From contig NZ_JAGGLK010000002.1 in assembly GCF_017874375.1 (NCBI RefSeq), positions 620,001-684,000 of the forward strand: DNA of 64,000 nt, read 5' to 3'. Positions within the stretch are counted from its first letter, which is position 1, and every line of letters begins with the position of its first letter. Positions 38,030 to 46,943 of the stretch are shown piece by piece. The stretch is from Methanohalophilus levihalophilus. Its GTDB lineage: Archaea; Halobacteriota; Methanosarcinia; Methanosarcinales; Methanosarcinaceae. Below the pieces are notes generated by a model. The model saw only the letters and a program-made list of their open reading frames with translations, was not told where the DNA came from and did not search any database. A program made the translations under genes and the position numbers.

Positions 38030-38110
38030 AAAGCTTCAATAGTCCAATAATTGCTAATTAAAGCTTCAAAAATTGTAACAAATATATCCATTAAAAAGAA
38101 TACTTATATC
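38030..38110 (+). promoter_or_regulatory. Promoter with 30-base-spaced direct repeats upstream of the CxxCH protein
   Basis: AAAGCTTCAA occurs at 38030-38039 and 38060-38069, three helical turns apart, upstream of a TATA box (ACTTATATC, about 38102-38110). The transcript start would be near 38135, followed by a GGGAGG ribosome-binding site. The divergent membrane-tethered regulator is a candidate to bind the repeats. Confidence 0.45.
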
Positions 38111-38171
38111 CAAACCCTTCTTACTCTGGGTAGTTAATATTGATTCTCTATCTATAAGGGAGGTTTGACAA

Positions 38172-39662
38172 ATGAACTCAAAAACAACAAAATTATTCGC
38201 ATTTTTGTCAGCATTTATAGTGCTGACTGCGGTGGTCCCATCTGTAGCATTTGCGTATCCGGATTCTTCGGAAGATTGCTCAAATTGCCACAATGGGAAT
38301 GATAAGAAATTAAAACCTGCTCCTGCCCAGGCGGAAAACAGGCAGGTTAATGCTAATCAAATCCGTGCTGAGAACGCATCGGGACTTGCCTTGATGAACG
38401 GCTCCATGGTTCAGGACAGGGATCGCATCCAGTATTCAAAACAGATCAAAAATGATTACCAGATAGCAAGGAATGAACTGAACAGGGCAAAGACAATGTT
38501 CAATAATGGAAGTGCGACAGAAGAGGATCTTTTCAATATTTCTAAGGATTATCTGAACACAACCATTGATTACATGATTAGCAACCTGAACGAAACAAAA
38601 ACGGTTCTTGAAGACAATGATGGTGATGAAGATCAGATTTCTCTTCTGGAAGGATATATCGCAGACCTTGAAGAAGCAAAAGAGGATCTCGACGAGGCAG
38701 AGGATAGAAAAGATCTTGCTGACATTGCAAAATCCGTGCGTGAAACATGGAGGGAAGCGCATAAGGATATCAATTTATCAAGGGCTGTCCATCTTGTACA
38801 GGGCCTTGAACAGTACATTGTGAAAGCTGATCGGACATCAGAACGTCTGAGTGCTGAAATCACAAGACTCAACGAAAGCGGTGTAGACACTTCTGAAGCT
38901 GAGGAGTTGCTTGAAGAATACAATTCTCTTGTCGCAGATGCAAGTGAATATCTCGATCTTGCCAGAGACAATTACCAGAGCGATACAACCGAAGCTGCGG
39001 CATATGTACAACTTGCCATAAACAGCATAAAAGAAGCCAACATGGTTCTTCGGGATCTTCTTGACGAAATCAAAGATCACCGTCCCGGATATGCTAAACT
39101 TGGTGGCTCCGGAAATGTGAATGCTGAAGGAAATGGAACTGCAGTACTATCCGGAAACATGGATATCGAGATTTCTGCCACGAATGCAACTCTTGTGATT
39201 AAAGACCTTGCAGGTGATGCAACAATTGAAGTGGATGGAGCATACGATCTTTTCAATGGTGGAGAATCACGTGGACAGGGTACTCCTGCACAGGTATACC
39301 ATAACTTCACCGGAGACGCTTCCATATCAGGATCAAGACTGACAGTTGTTGTCCATGGATTTGACATCTCCATTGAGGGTGAGGGCAGTGGAAGCGTCCT
39401 TCTCTCAGGTGAAGGAACTTATGACGTTGAGGGAGACGATGTTTCATCCCAGAGCCTTAAGTGGGCAAATTCCTCAGATGACGACGACATTGATGAAGAT
39501 GACGAAGAGGAAGATGAGTCTGAGTACGAGGATGAAATGGAAAATGAAACCGAGGATGACGATCTGTTTGAAGATGATGAAGATGGCGAGGACGATGAAG
39601 ACGACGAAGATGAAGGGGATGAAGATGACTCAGACGGAAACGAAACAGAGGATATGGAGTGA
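38172..39662 (+). CDS. Secreted acidic protein with a CxxCH motif
   Basis: A 496-residue exported protein. The signal peptide ends at AFA (about residue 29) and is followed at once by EDCSNCHNG, a single CxxCH motif that could bind heme c. Residues about 85-300 are helical with coiled-coil character (helical repeats rich in E, D, N). Residues 305-420 form a beta region with SGNVNAEGNG-type repeats. The last 65 residues are almost all Asp and Glu. There is no membrane anchor. The start codon has a GGGAGG site. It overlaps the next gene (GTGA). The family is not recognised; metal binding by the acidic tail is likely. Confidence 0.8.
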   Translation: MNSKTTKLFAFLSAFIVLTAVVPSVAFAYPDSSEDCSNCHNGNDKKLKPAPAQAENRQVNANQIRAENASGLALMNGSMVQDRDRIQYSKQIKNDYQIARNELNRAKTMFNNGSATEEDLFNISKDYLNTTIDYMISNLNETKTVLEDNDGDEDQISLLEGYIADLEEAKEDLDEAEDRKDLADIAKSVRETWREAHKDINLSRAVHLVQGLEQYIVKADRTSERLSAEITRLNESGVDTSEAEELLEEYNSLVADASEYLDLARDNYQSDTTEAAAYVQLAINSIKEANMVLRDLLDEIKDHRPGYAKLGGSGNVNAEGNGTAVLSGNMDIEISATNATLVIKDLAGDATIEVDGAYDLFNGGESRGQGTPAQVYHNFTGDASISGSRLTVVVHGFDISIEGEGSGSVLLSGEGTYDVEGDDVSSQSLKWANSSDDDDIDEDDEEEDESEYEDEMENETEDDDLFEDDEDGEDDEDDEDEGDEDDSDGNETEDME

Positions 39663-39940
39663 GTAATTTGGCACGGAATCGCTATATTTTACTTGGGTTA
39701 CTGGTCTGCATGATTTTTGTTTCCGGCTGTATTGGAGGGGACGAAGGAACTACCGGCGAATCAACTGAAGATGTGTCTTCTGAAAGCTCCGCATCCGATT
39801 ACGCGGATGAAGTGCTTGCTGAAGAAGGAGTAGCATTAACGGATGAAGAAGTTGATTCACTTGAACAGGATCTTGCAGAGCTTGAGGCAATGTTGGAGGA
39901 TCTGGAAAATGGGACGGATGTAACTGTGGAGGACTTTTAA
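39659..39940 (+). CDS. Small acidic lipoprotein
   Basis: A 93-residue lipoprotein: basic N terminus, hydrophobic stretch and a lipobox FVSGC (Cys about residue 25), then a Ser/Glu/Asp-rich mature part with a helical end. The start is GTG 39659, which overlaps the stop codon of the CxxCH protein gene by 4 bases, so the two are translationally coupled and probably act together at the cell surface. Confidence 0.75.
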   Translation: MSNLARNRYILLGLLVCMIFVSGCIGGDEGTTGESTEDVSSESSASDYADEVLAEEGVALTDEEVDSLEQDLAELEAMLEDLENGTDVTVEDF

Positions 39941-39956
39941 GTCCTCCTCCTTTTTT
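39928..39956 (+). terminator. Terminator after the lipoprotein gene
   Basis: GGAGGACTT (39928-39936) and AAGTCCTCC (39939-39947) form a 9-bp stem with a TT loop, followed by CTCC and TTTTTT (39951-39956). The stop codon TAA (39938-39940) lies at the loop. Confidence 0.65.
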
Positions 39957-40011
39957 CTTCACCGGATAAATATAAATATCTTGCAGAAAAACTCTAGTTT
40001 GGTGAAATGGT

Positions 40012-40143
40012 ATGACCAGCTTCAGGGATTTTCTGGATAATAGCGATGCTCAGCACAAAACAGGGACAATGATGATTATTTTTGCAATCGTCGTATTGTT
40101 CATGCTGGCTCTTCTTTTTGTGGGTCTCATTGGTGTACGCTAA
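40012..40143 (+). CDS. Small single-pass membrane protein (43 aa)
   Basis: A 43-residue protein beginning MTSFRDFLDN and ending IGVR, with one hydrophobic helix (about residues 20-40). GGTG lies 7-8 bases before the ATG and TATA-like sequence (TATAAATAT) is about 40 bases upstream. It sits between the lipoprotein gene and htpX. It could be a small partner of the HtpX protease or of another membrane protein. Confidence 0.6.
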   Translation: MTSFRDFLDNSDAQHKTGTMMIIFAIVVLFMLALLFVGLIGVR

Positions 40144-40237
40144 GTATAAATGGGCAAAACACTTATGTAGAATTACAAAACCTTATTTCATGAATTAATT
40201 TAGTATTTCATGTATCGTTGATACTATGAGGTAAATC

Positions 40238-41086
40238 ATGCAAAATATGCTAAAAACCACCGTATTGCTGGCAGCACTTACAGGTCTGCTGGTGATCATT
40301 GGTTCTTACTGGGGTACCGGCGGGATGGTAATAGCTTTTGCTTTTGCTCTCCTGATGAATTTTGGTACCTACTGGTATAGTGATAAGATTGTCCTTAAGA
40401 TGTACCACGCGAAAGAGGTTACTGAAGCTGAAGCTCCTCAAATCTATCGCGTTGTTCGCAACCTTGCACATGTTGCAGGACTTCCAATGCCTAGGGTCTA
40501 TATTGTCCAGACATCAATGCCCAACGCATTTGCAACAGGCAGGAACCCTGAACATGCGGCAGTAGCAGTTACAACAGGGATTTTAAACATTCTTACAGAG
40601 GATGAGCTTGAAGGCGTGCTTGCCCATGAACTGGCTCATGTAAAAAACCGTGATACTCTGATAAGCGCAGTTGCAGCAACAATTGCAGGTGTCATTACCA
40701 TGGTAGCAATATGGGCTCGCTGGGCAGCAATTTTCGGAGGAATAGGTGGCCGAGACGGTGACAACAACATTGTCGGTTTCATCGCACTGGCCATAATTGC
40801 ACCACTTGCAGCAACCATAATCCGGCTTGCAATATCCAGATCCCGTGAATTTGCAGCCGATGCTGAAGGTGCCCGTATTTCTCATAAACCATGGGCTCTT
40901 GCAAACGCTCTTTCAAAACTGGAATCCGGTTCGGCCAATTACCGGGAACGCCCCTCCGATGTGAAAGCCTCTGAGAGTACTGCACATATGTTCATTGTCA
41001 ATCCTCTCAAGGGAAGTGCTCTGATGAACCTTTTCAGGACACATCCATCTACCGAGGAACGTATCAACAGGCTAAACCAAATGTAA
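40238..41086 (+). CDS. htpX: HtpX-like membrane zinc metalloprotease (M48)
   Basis: A 282-residue membrane-quality-control protease. Two N-terminal membrane helices are followed by the zinc motif HELAH (129-133 region) and two more helices, then the third zinc ligand Glu in [14 protein letters not shown]. The C-terminal [12 protein letters not shown] is typical. GAGGT precedes the ATG. It degrades damaged membrane proteins. Confidence 0.95.
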   Translation: MQNMLKTTVLLAALTGLLVIIGSYWGTGGMVIAFAFALLMNFGTYWYSDKIVLKMYHAKEVTEAEAPQIYRVVRNLAHVAGLPMPRVYIVQTSMPNAFATGRNPEHAAVAVTTGILNILTEDELEGVLAHELAHVKNRDTLISAVAATIAGVITMVAIWARWAAIFGGIGGRDGDNNIVGFIALAIIAPLAATIIRLAISRSREFAADAEGARISHKPWALANALSKLESGSANYRERPSDVKASESTAHMFIVNPLKGSALMNLFRTHPSTEERINRLNQM

Positions 41087-41087
41087 G

Positions 41088-41519
41088 TTAAAATTCGAGT
41101 GATGTCTGGCCCGGTTCAGTAATATGAATCATCCGGACTCCTCTTTTTTCCAGTTCTTGTGCTATAAAATGCCGATGGCAATTCCTCGGGTTTTTCTCAG
41201 CACACATTAAGGCAATTCCTGCATTCTCTTGATTTTCTTTTTCGATCATTGAATACAGCAAAGAAATCGCTTTTTCAAAATCCTTTGATTCCATATATTT
41301 ATGGTACGGAATTTTGCGAATGCCGCCTAGATGAGGGCAGGAAGTGTACTTTAATTCCCTTTTTGGGAGTTCTGCCATAAGATATTCAGCATTGAATTCT
41401 TCTCTTTCTGAATGAGGGTAGCTGCGTACGTCAATAACATGTGATATTTCATGTTTGCAAAGCAATTTGAAAAAATCCTCAAAACTCCGGTTTCCATATC
41501 CAATCGTATGGCAAATCAT
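41088..41519 (-). CDS. DUF488-family protein
   Basis: A 143-residue protein with the DUF488 pattern: TIGYGNRSFEDFFKLL at the N terminus, DVRSYPHS, and LMCAEKNPRNCHRHFIAQ near the end with conserved Cys, His and Arg residues. The family is of unknown function, possibly nucleotide- or DNA-linked. It is convergent with htpX and only one base separates the two genes. Confidence 0.88.
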   Translation of the reverse strand: MICHTIGYGNRSFEDFFKLLCKHEISHVIDVRSYPHSEREEFNAEYLMAELPKRELKYTSCPHLGGIRKIPYHKYMESKDFEKAISLLYSMIEKENQENAGIALMCAEKNPRNCHRHFIAQELEKRGVRMIHITEPGQTSLEF

Positions 41520-41683
41520 GCTATCCGTAATCCTTCAGAAATTTATACTGATTTTATCCAACTCTCTCTATATTTAGTTTCCTAATTTTCGAATGACGAT
41601 TTGCATTATATCCACCAATCGTTTTTTAGGAAATATCTTAATACTTAGAACCGGTAATTCTCTTTAAAAATTGAGGAATCTCC

Positions 41684-42334
41684 ATGGGGCAGGAAACACC
41701 TATTGGGCGAATTGTCCGTGCGAATACAATTACCGATGCCTGGTACAGAGGATTGAATATCATCTGGAATCACGGTAAGGTAATCACCGATGAAAGAGGG
41801 AGCAAAATAAAGGAATTTATGAACCTGATGGTAACCATCAAGGATCCCTATAAAGATGAAATTCCTGCTGATATTGCGTGGAACAAGGAAAGACTTGATG
41901 AATATGCCAAACAGCTGATAACAGGTGAGAATTCCCAGGATTTTGAGTATACTTATGGTCAGCGATTACGCAATTGGGATAATCAGGTAGATCAAATTGA
42001 CTATGCAATAAGAAAACTTAAATCAAGCCAGAGTACCCGCAGGGCCACTGCCGTTACCTGGATTCCTTATGTTGATACAGAGGTTGATGAAGTTCCTTGT
42101 ATGATCCTTGATGATTTCAAGGTAAGAGACGGGAAAGTCCATCTCACAACTCTTTTCCGAAGCCATGATTTTGCAGGAGCCTACCCTGCCAATCTTTATG
42201 GGCTTTCACGATTACTGAAATATGTTGCTGATGAGAGCGGCTACGAACCAGGAACGATTACGACTATCAGCGTATCTGCCCATGTATATGAACATGATTG
42301 GGACAAAATTGAAAAAATAGTGACGGAGATCTGA
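41684..42334 (+). CDS. thyA: Thymidylate synthase, methanogen type
   Basis: Makes dTMP from dUMP; the methanogen enzymes probably use tetrahydromethanopterin-linked carbon. The 216 residues are shorter than bacterial ThyA. The conserved parts are FEYTYGQRLRNW (RLR pattern), the EVPCMILDDF segment with the catalytic cysteine, and FRSHDFAGAYPANLYGL. GAGGA lies before the ATG. It is two bases from aroA and so in one operon. Confidence 0.9.
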   Translation: MGQETPIGRIVRANTITDAWYRGLNIIWNHGKVITDERGSKIKEFMNLMVTIKDPYKDEIPADIAWNKERLDEYAKQLITGENSQDFEYTYGQRLRNWDNQVDQIDYAIRKLKSSQSTRRATAVTWIPYVDTEVDEVPCMILDDFKVRDGKVHLTTLFRSHDFAGAYPANLYGLSRLLKYVADESGYEPGTITTISVSAHVYEHDWDKIEKIVTEI

Positions 42335-42336
42335 TT

Positions 42337-43620
42337 ATGAAAGTGTCAGTTGACGTTTCGGAAGTTTATGGTGAGGTCTTTGCCCCACCTTCAAAAAGTT
42401 ATACTCATAGAGCAATAGCAATAGGCTCCCTTTCAAAAAAATGTGTTGTTGAACGTCCCCTGTTATCGGCAGATACCGAAGCTACCCTTCATGCATGTGA
42501 AATGATTGGTGCGAAAATAACCCGTGAAAAAGATTCCCTTTTGATAGAAGGTGTCAACGGTTCTCCAAAGGTTCCGGATGATGTGATTGATGTGCGCAAT
42601 TCCGGCACAACGTTGCGTTTCATGACTGCAATATCTGCCCTTGCAGATGGCGTAACTATCCTTACAGGAGACAGTTCCCTGCGAACCAGGCCGAATGGCC
42701 CTTTACTTGATGTCCTAAAAGAACTCAGTGTCGATGTATATTCCACACGCAATAATGGATGTGCTCCGCTTGTTGTTCGTGGGGGGATAAACGGCGCGAT
42801 TGTAAAAATAGATGGTTCTATCAGTTCCCAGTTTATATCCGCACTTCTGATTGCCTGTCCGCTTACAAACAAGAGTACTACTCTTTCGATTAAAGGTGAA
42901 CTCAAATCACGCCCATATGTGGATATGACCCTTGAGGTTCTTGAAAAGGCAGGAGCTGAAATCTTTGAAGATGATCAGCATAATGTGAAATTCATAATGC
43001 CTGCAAAACAGCACTATAATCTTGAGAATTATCTTGTTCCTGCTGATTTTTCTTCTGCTTCCTACTTGCTGGCTGCAGCTGCAGTTACGGATTCCAGTGT
43101 GACTGTAAAGAACTTATTCCCATCCAAACAGGGTGATTCCAGAATTATTGAAATTTTGCAGGAAATGGGTGCAAAGGTTGACTGGGACAAAGAGAATGGA
43201 CTTGTTTCAGTAAGGGGCGGTGAATTGAAAGGCATCCGTGTGGATGCTGCTTCAACACCGGATCTGGTACCAACAATTGCTGTCCTTGCGGCAGTTGCGG
43301 AAGGTGAAACCATCATTGAGAACGCAGAGCATGTCCGATTCAAGGAAACCGATCGTTTGCATGCAATGGCTGTCGAGCTAACAAAAATGGGTATTAAAAT
43401 TACTGAGGAGCAGGATAGGCTCATCATAAAGGGTGGAGAGCTCAAAGGTGCAGATGTGCATGGCTGGGACGATCACAGGATAGTTATGGCTCTGACTGTA
43501 GCCGGTTTAGTTGCAGGGGATACGACAATTGATACTGCTGAATCCATATTCATCTCCTATCCAAATTTCTTTGATGATATGCGCTCAATTGGTGCTAATG
43601 TATTGGTGAGTCAGGAATAA
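42337..43620 (+). CDS. aroA: 3-phosphoshikimate 1-carboxyvinyltransferase (EPSP synthase)
   Basis: Transfers enolpyruvate from PEP to shikimate 3-phosphate in aromatic amino acid synthesis. The 427 residues form the two inside-out alpha/beta domains, with SKSYTHRA near the N terminus, NSGTTLRFM, the RPNGPLLDVL segment, and the C-terminal KETDRLHAMA and DHRIVMAL motifs. It is between thyA and the geranylgeranyl reductase on the same strand. Confidence 0.97.
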   Translation: MKVSVDVSEVYGEVFAPPSKSYTHRAIAIGSLSKKCVVERPLLSADTEATLHACEMIGAKITREKDSLLIEGVNGSPKVPDDVIDVRNSGTTLRFMTAISALADGVTILTGDSSLRTRPNGPLLDVLKELSVDVYSTRNNGCAPLVVRGGINGAIVKIDGSISSQFISALLIACPLTNKSTTLSIKGELKSRPYVDMTLEVLEKAGAEIFEDDQHNVKFIMPAKQHYNLENYLVPADFSSASYLLAAAAVTDSSVTVKNLFPSKQGDSRIIEILQEMGAKVDWDKENGLVSVRGGELKGIRVDAASTPDLVPTIAVLAAVAEGETIIENAEHVRFKETDRLHAMAVELTKMGIKITEEQDRLIIKGGELKGADVHGWDDHRIVMALTVAGLVAGDTTIDTAESIFISYPNFFDDMRSIGANVLVSQE

Positions 43621-43629
43621 GGTATATCT

Positions 43630-44826
43630 ATGATTTATGATGTGGCTGTGATTGGTGGTGGACCTGTCGGTTCTATTGCTGCCAGATACGCGGCCATACA
43701 TGGTGCAAAAGTTGCATTATTCGAAGAGCATTCCTCCATAGGTTCTCCGGTTGGTTGTACCGGGCTCTTAAGTGTGAAAGCTCTACGGGAATGCGATATT
43801 TCCCCGGATCCCTCTTTTGTAGTCAATAGTGTTCGTGGTTCCTTTGTTCATGCGCCGAATGGCACCTGTGTATCGATTGATGGCAGGGATACACGTGCCT
43901 ATGTTGTTTTGAGAAAAATATTCGACAGGAAGCTTGCGGAAATGGCTGCAAATCTGGGAGTGGATATTTTCCTGAAATCCCATGTTCACAATTTGGTTTT
44001 GGAAAATGGAATAAATACACTTTTTGTAACTCAGGGAAGCGACATTGCAGAATTCAAAGCAAAGGTTGTAATTGCTGCAGATGGCCCCAGATCCCAAATA
44101 TCTCGATTAGCAGGTATTCCATCTTCTGACAGGCTTCTCCCTGGAATTCAGTTTGAAATGAAAATAAAACCACAGAAAACGGACTTTGTTGAGTTATTCC
44201 CTGGTTCAGTGGCTCCGGGTTTCTTCGCATGGGTTGTCCCGGTTTCAGAAGGCGTATGCAGGGTGGGTATGGCGATTGAAAATCAAGATGAATCTGTTAG
44301 GAATTATTTTGATAAATTCCTCTCAGTTCTCGAAAACAAATACGGAAGGATTGCAATTGGTTCCATGGATTTCGTGATTGGTTCAATACCACTTGGTTTA
44401 CCCTCTACCACAGTTTCAGATGGTGTTATTGTATGCGGTGATGCTGCAGGACAGGTAAAACCAACTTCCGGGGGAGGTATTTATCCCGGAGCAGTATGTG
44501 CGAAAATAGCCGGTAAAGTGGCTGCCGGGGCTGCATTGGAGGGGGATAATTCATCTTCCCGGCTTTCTGCATATGACAGGGAGTGGAGAAGCTTATTGGA
44601 GAAAGAATTGAAAATGGGCATGAAAGCCCATAATTTTGCAGCAAAGCTTTCCGATTCCCAGTGGGATGAACTGCTTAATTCACTGAATAAGCCTCAACTT
44701 CTTGACCTCATAGAAGAATATGGTGATATGGATCACCCTTCAATCCTGCTGAAAAAATTCCTTAATCCATTAAATTCCAGGCATGTGGCAGGTTTACTCA
44801 AAGGTTTTGTAAAATCAGCATTTTGA
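43630..44826 (+). CDS. Geranylgeranyl reductase-family FAD-dependent oxidoreductase
   Basis: Saturates the geranylgeranyl chains of archaeal ether lipids. The 398 residues have the FAD motif VIGGGPVGSIAA at the N terminus, the sequence SIGSPVGCTGLLS, the second FAD motif GDAAGQVKPTSGGGIYPG, and a C-terminal helical region. It is probably membrane associated. It is 9 bases after aroA, on the same strand, and convergent with the ACT regulator. A different lipid or quinone reductase is possible. Confidence 0.85.
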   Translation: MIYDVAVIGGGPVGSIAARYAAIHGAKVALFEEHSSIGSPVGCTGLLSVKALRECDISPDPSFVVNSVRGSFVHAPNGTCVSIDGRDTRAYVVLRKIFDRKLAEMAANLGVDIFLKSHVHNLVLENGINTLFVTQGSDIAEFKAKVVIAADGPRSQISRLAGIPSSDRLLPGIQFEMKIKPQKTDFVELFPGSVAPGFFAWVVPVSEGVCRVGMAIENQDESVRNYFDKFLSVLENKYGRIAIGSMDFVIGSIPLGLPSTTVSDGVIVCGDAAGQVKPTSGGGIYPGAVCAKIAGKVAAGAALEGDNSSSRLSAYDREWRSLLEKELKMGMKAHNFAAKLSDSQWDELLNSLNKPQLLDLIEEYGDMDHPSILLKKFLNPLNSRHVAGLLKGFVKSAF

Positions 44827-44827
44827 G

Positions 44828-45331
44828 TCAGTAGATGCTCACGCCTTTTACACTATTAATTTCCAGAATTTTGTCAACTACTCCCCCAGGTATTTTTGAG
44901 TCGGTGATGATTGTAAGACGAGCTTCATCGGTGAAATAAGGGTCATCAGAGACTGCCTGACGAATACTGAGTCCGTTTTCAGAGACAACTCTCGAGACGT
45001 CGGCAAGAATCCCCACATTTGCTGCATCGTCAGGGGTGATAATAAGAACGCCAAGACCAAGTTGTGGTGCTACGTCTCTCAGGAAGGGGATTGAACGAAC
45101 ATTCTGGAAGATGTTTTTGAGCAATTCATCAGCAAGGATGGTGTCTGTTGTGGCATCGACAACACGTCTGTCAACACCTGCTTCCCTTGCAAGTTGTGTG
45201 TGAGCGATTTCAATACTGCCTGAAACTACTTTTCCATCATTGTTTACCTGAAATCCTCTTTCAAAAAGTATTCTCAACACTTTTTGCTGGGCAGGATGTT
45301 TTTCGAACTTTTGAAGTAGAATTTGCCACAT
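44828..45331 (-). CDS. ACT-domain regulator with N-terminal helix-turn-helix
   Basis: A 167-residue protein of a family found in methanogens. The first ~70 residues form a winged-helix-like domain (AHTQLAREAGVDRRVVDA), and the C-terminal 85 residues form an ACT domain (DAANVGILADVSRVVSENGL). It probably regulates an amino-acid or C4/C5 acid pathway gene in answer to a bound metabolite. ATG 45331 is preferred to the TTG at 45340. It is divergent from the citrate/homocitrate-synthase-like gene (45586), which is a candidate target. Confidence 0.85.
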   Translation of the reverse strand: MWQILLQKFEKHPAQQKVLRILFERGFQVNNDGKVVSGSIEIAHTQLAREAGVDRRVVDATTDTILADELLKNIFQNVRSIPFLRDVAPQLGLGVLIITPDDAANVGILADVSRVVSENGLSIRQAVSDDPYFTDEARLTIITDSKIPGGVVDKILEINSVKGVSIY

Positions 45332-45407
45332 ATCATTCAACTTACATTTTCCTGTATATAGAAGTTAAGGTTAAAAAATAGAAGAAAGCGTTTGCCGTGT
45401 TCTTTCA

Positions 45408-45585
45408 TATAAGCTTATTTCAGATCAAAAAGAAACACATTTATGGATTAAGGCCTTTTTATGAAAGACATAACGATTAAAAGATGCTTTTTGATAAGAT
45501 TATTGCACTATCTAATCTAACGATTTTAATTCAACAACCCCCTCAAAAGAATTAAAAAGCATCTGCAGAGAAAGGAGGTATTTTT
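45408..45585 (+). promoter_or_regulatory. Promoter and structured leader of the citrate/homocitrate-synthase-like gene
   Basis: A TATA-like CATATAAG (45408-45415) gives a transcript start near 45438 and a leader of about 150 bases. Within it GATGCTTTTT (45483-45492) pairs with AAAAAGCATC (45554-45563), and TTTTAATTC (45524-45532) pairs with GAATTAAAA (45549-45557). The two pairings share bases 45554-45557 and cannot form together. The right arm ends 8-9 bases before the AAGGAGG ribosome-binding site. This has the look of an attenuator or riboswitch. Confidence 0.5.
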
Positions 45586-46902
45586 GTGAAGGTATACAAG
45601 GATTATGATGATCTGCCCATGATAAAACTTCCACATGGCCAGGAAGTTTCTATCAGTGACAGTACCATCCGTGATGGTGCGCAGATGCCCGGAATTGTGT
45701 TAAAAAGCGGGCATAAACTAACTATTTATGATTACCTGCATGAGATAGGTATCGAAAAGCTTGAGGCTTTCGTATATAACGAAAGAGATCAAAAAGCTAT
45801 CAATCTCATGCTTGACAGAGGTTATGAATTCCCTGAGGTAACAGGTTGGGCACGTGCGAAAACCGAAGACATTGATCTGGTTCTCAACATGGACGGTTTA
45901 AACGAAACCGGTATTCTAATGTCCGTTTCTGATGTTCACATACTGGAAAAAATGGGTCTTCCCAACAGAGAGGCTGCAGAAGAGAAATACCTTAATGCTC
46001 TCCAGTATGCTGTTGATCATGGCTTACGGACGCGTGCACATGTTGAGGATATGACCCGTGCCGACAATTACGGTTTTGTTTATCCCCTGATCGAGAAAAT
46101 AATGGAAATCGATCCAGAATGCACGATTCGCATTTGTGATACCATTGGTTATGGTGTTCCATTTGACGGTGTTGACGAACCCTATGGTTTCCCATCGATG
46201 GTAAAATACCTGAAGGATAACATTGGTGTGAAGAACATTGAAACCCATTGTCACGACGATTTCGGGTTAGCTGTACCCAATTCCCTTGCCGGCTACTGGC
46301 ACGGTGCCAACTGGTCCAACGTTACATTTTTGGGCATAGGAGAGCGTGCCGGGAATGCCGAGATGGAAAAACTGCTTCTCTTCCTCTGTCGCAGGGTTGA
46401 AGGGTTTGACAAGTACAATATTGAAGCCATCTCTGATTTTGCCAATTTCATGCAAAAAGAAATTGGAATTCGTATACCTCGTAATAAATCCGTGGTAGGA
46501 TCAAACGTGTTTGCTCATGAATCGGGCATTCATGCTGCTGGTGCTATCAAAAATCCATTTACCTATGAACCATATCCTCCTGAAATAGTTGGTGGAAAAA
46601 GGATTTTCCTTGTTGGCGATTCCTCTGGAATTGAAGTTATCAGGTATAAGGTTCAGGAAACACTTAAGGAACTCATTGGTGTCCAGATATCCGTTGAAAA
46701 AACAGATCCTCGCCTGAAATCTATCCAAAAAGACATACAGAAGCTCTACAACAAAGAGAAACGTGTCTCCTGTATCTCAGATGAGGAAATTCAGGGCTAT
46801 GTGGAAAAATACTTCCTGTTTGAGCCTGTCATACAAAAGAATATGAGCAGGGAACCGACTTACTCAGGTGAAGCAATTCCCCGAAAACCACTTGGAAAGT
46901 GA
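45586..46902 (+). CDS. Alpha-isopropylmalate/homocitrate synthase-family enzyme (possible Re-citrate synthase)
   Basis: A 438-residue HMGL-like acyl-CoA lyase/synthase. It has the DSTIRDGAQMPG signature near residues 24-35, a TIM barrel with metal-binding ETHCHDDFG (His at about 220-222), SVVGSNVFAHESGIHAAG, and a shortened C-terminal part without a LeuA-type regulatory domain. The start is GTG with AAGGAGG 7-8 bases upstream. Possible products are homocitrate, isopropylmalate or (R)-citrate. The convergent gene is isocitrate dehydrogenase, which would fit a citrate-forming enzyme of the Re type, as suggested for anaerobes lacking the normal citrate synthase. Confidence 0.88.
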   Translation: MKVYKDYDDLPMIKLPHGQEVSISDSTIRDGAQMPGIVLKSGHKLTIYDYLHEIGIEKLEAFVYNERDQKAINLMLDRGYEFPEVTGWARAKTEDIDLVLNMDGLNETGILMSVSDVHILEKMGLPNREAAEEKYLNALQYAVDHGLRTRAHVEDMTRADNYGFVYPLIEKIMEIDPECTIRICDTIGYGVPFDGVDEPYGFPSMVKYLKDNIGVKNIETHCHDDFGLAVPNSLAGYWHGANWSNVTFLGIGERAGNAEMEKLLLFLCRRVEGFDKYNIEAISDFANFMQKEIGIRIPRNKSVVGSNVFAHESGIHAAGAIKNPFTYEPYPPEIVGGKRIFLVGDSSGIEVIRYKVQETLKELIGVQISVEKTDPRLKSIQKDIQKLYNKEKRVSCISDEEIQGYVEKYFLFEPVIQKNMSREPTYSGEAIPRKPLGK

Positions 46903-46906
46903 AGAG

Positions 46907-46943
46907 TTATAAGGCGATTATCGCCTTATAATATATTTTTTTT
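46907..46943 (+). terminator. Terminator of the citrate/homocitrate-synthase-like gene
   Basis: TTATAAGGCGAT (46907-46918) and ATCGCCTTATAA (46920-46931) form a perfect 12-bp palindrome with a single central T, followed by T8 (46936-46943). This is a strong terminator for the plus strand. Confidence 0.7.

Noticed and set aside
38030-38069. Beginning of a CRISPR array or transposon repeat
   Set aside because: Only two copies of a 10-base repeat exist, with no further spacers and no cas or transposase genes.
44828-45331. ACT regulator as part of a biosynthetic enzyme
   Set aside because: The protein ends after the ACT domain, and the N-terminal part is a helix-turn-helix, with no catalytic segment.
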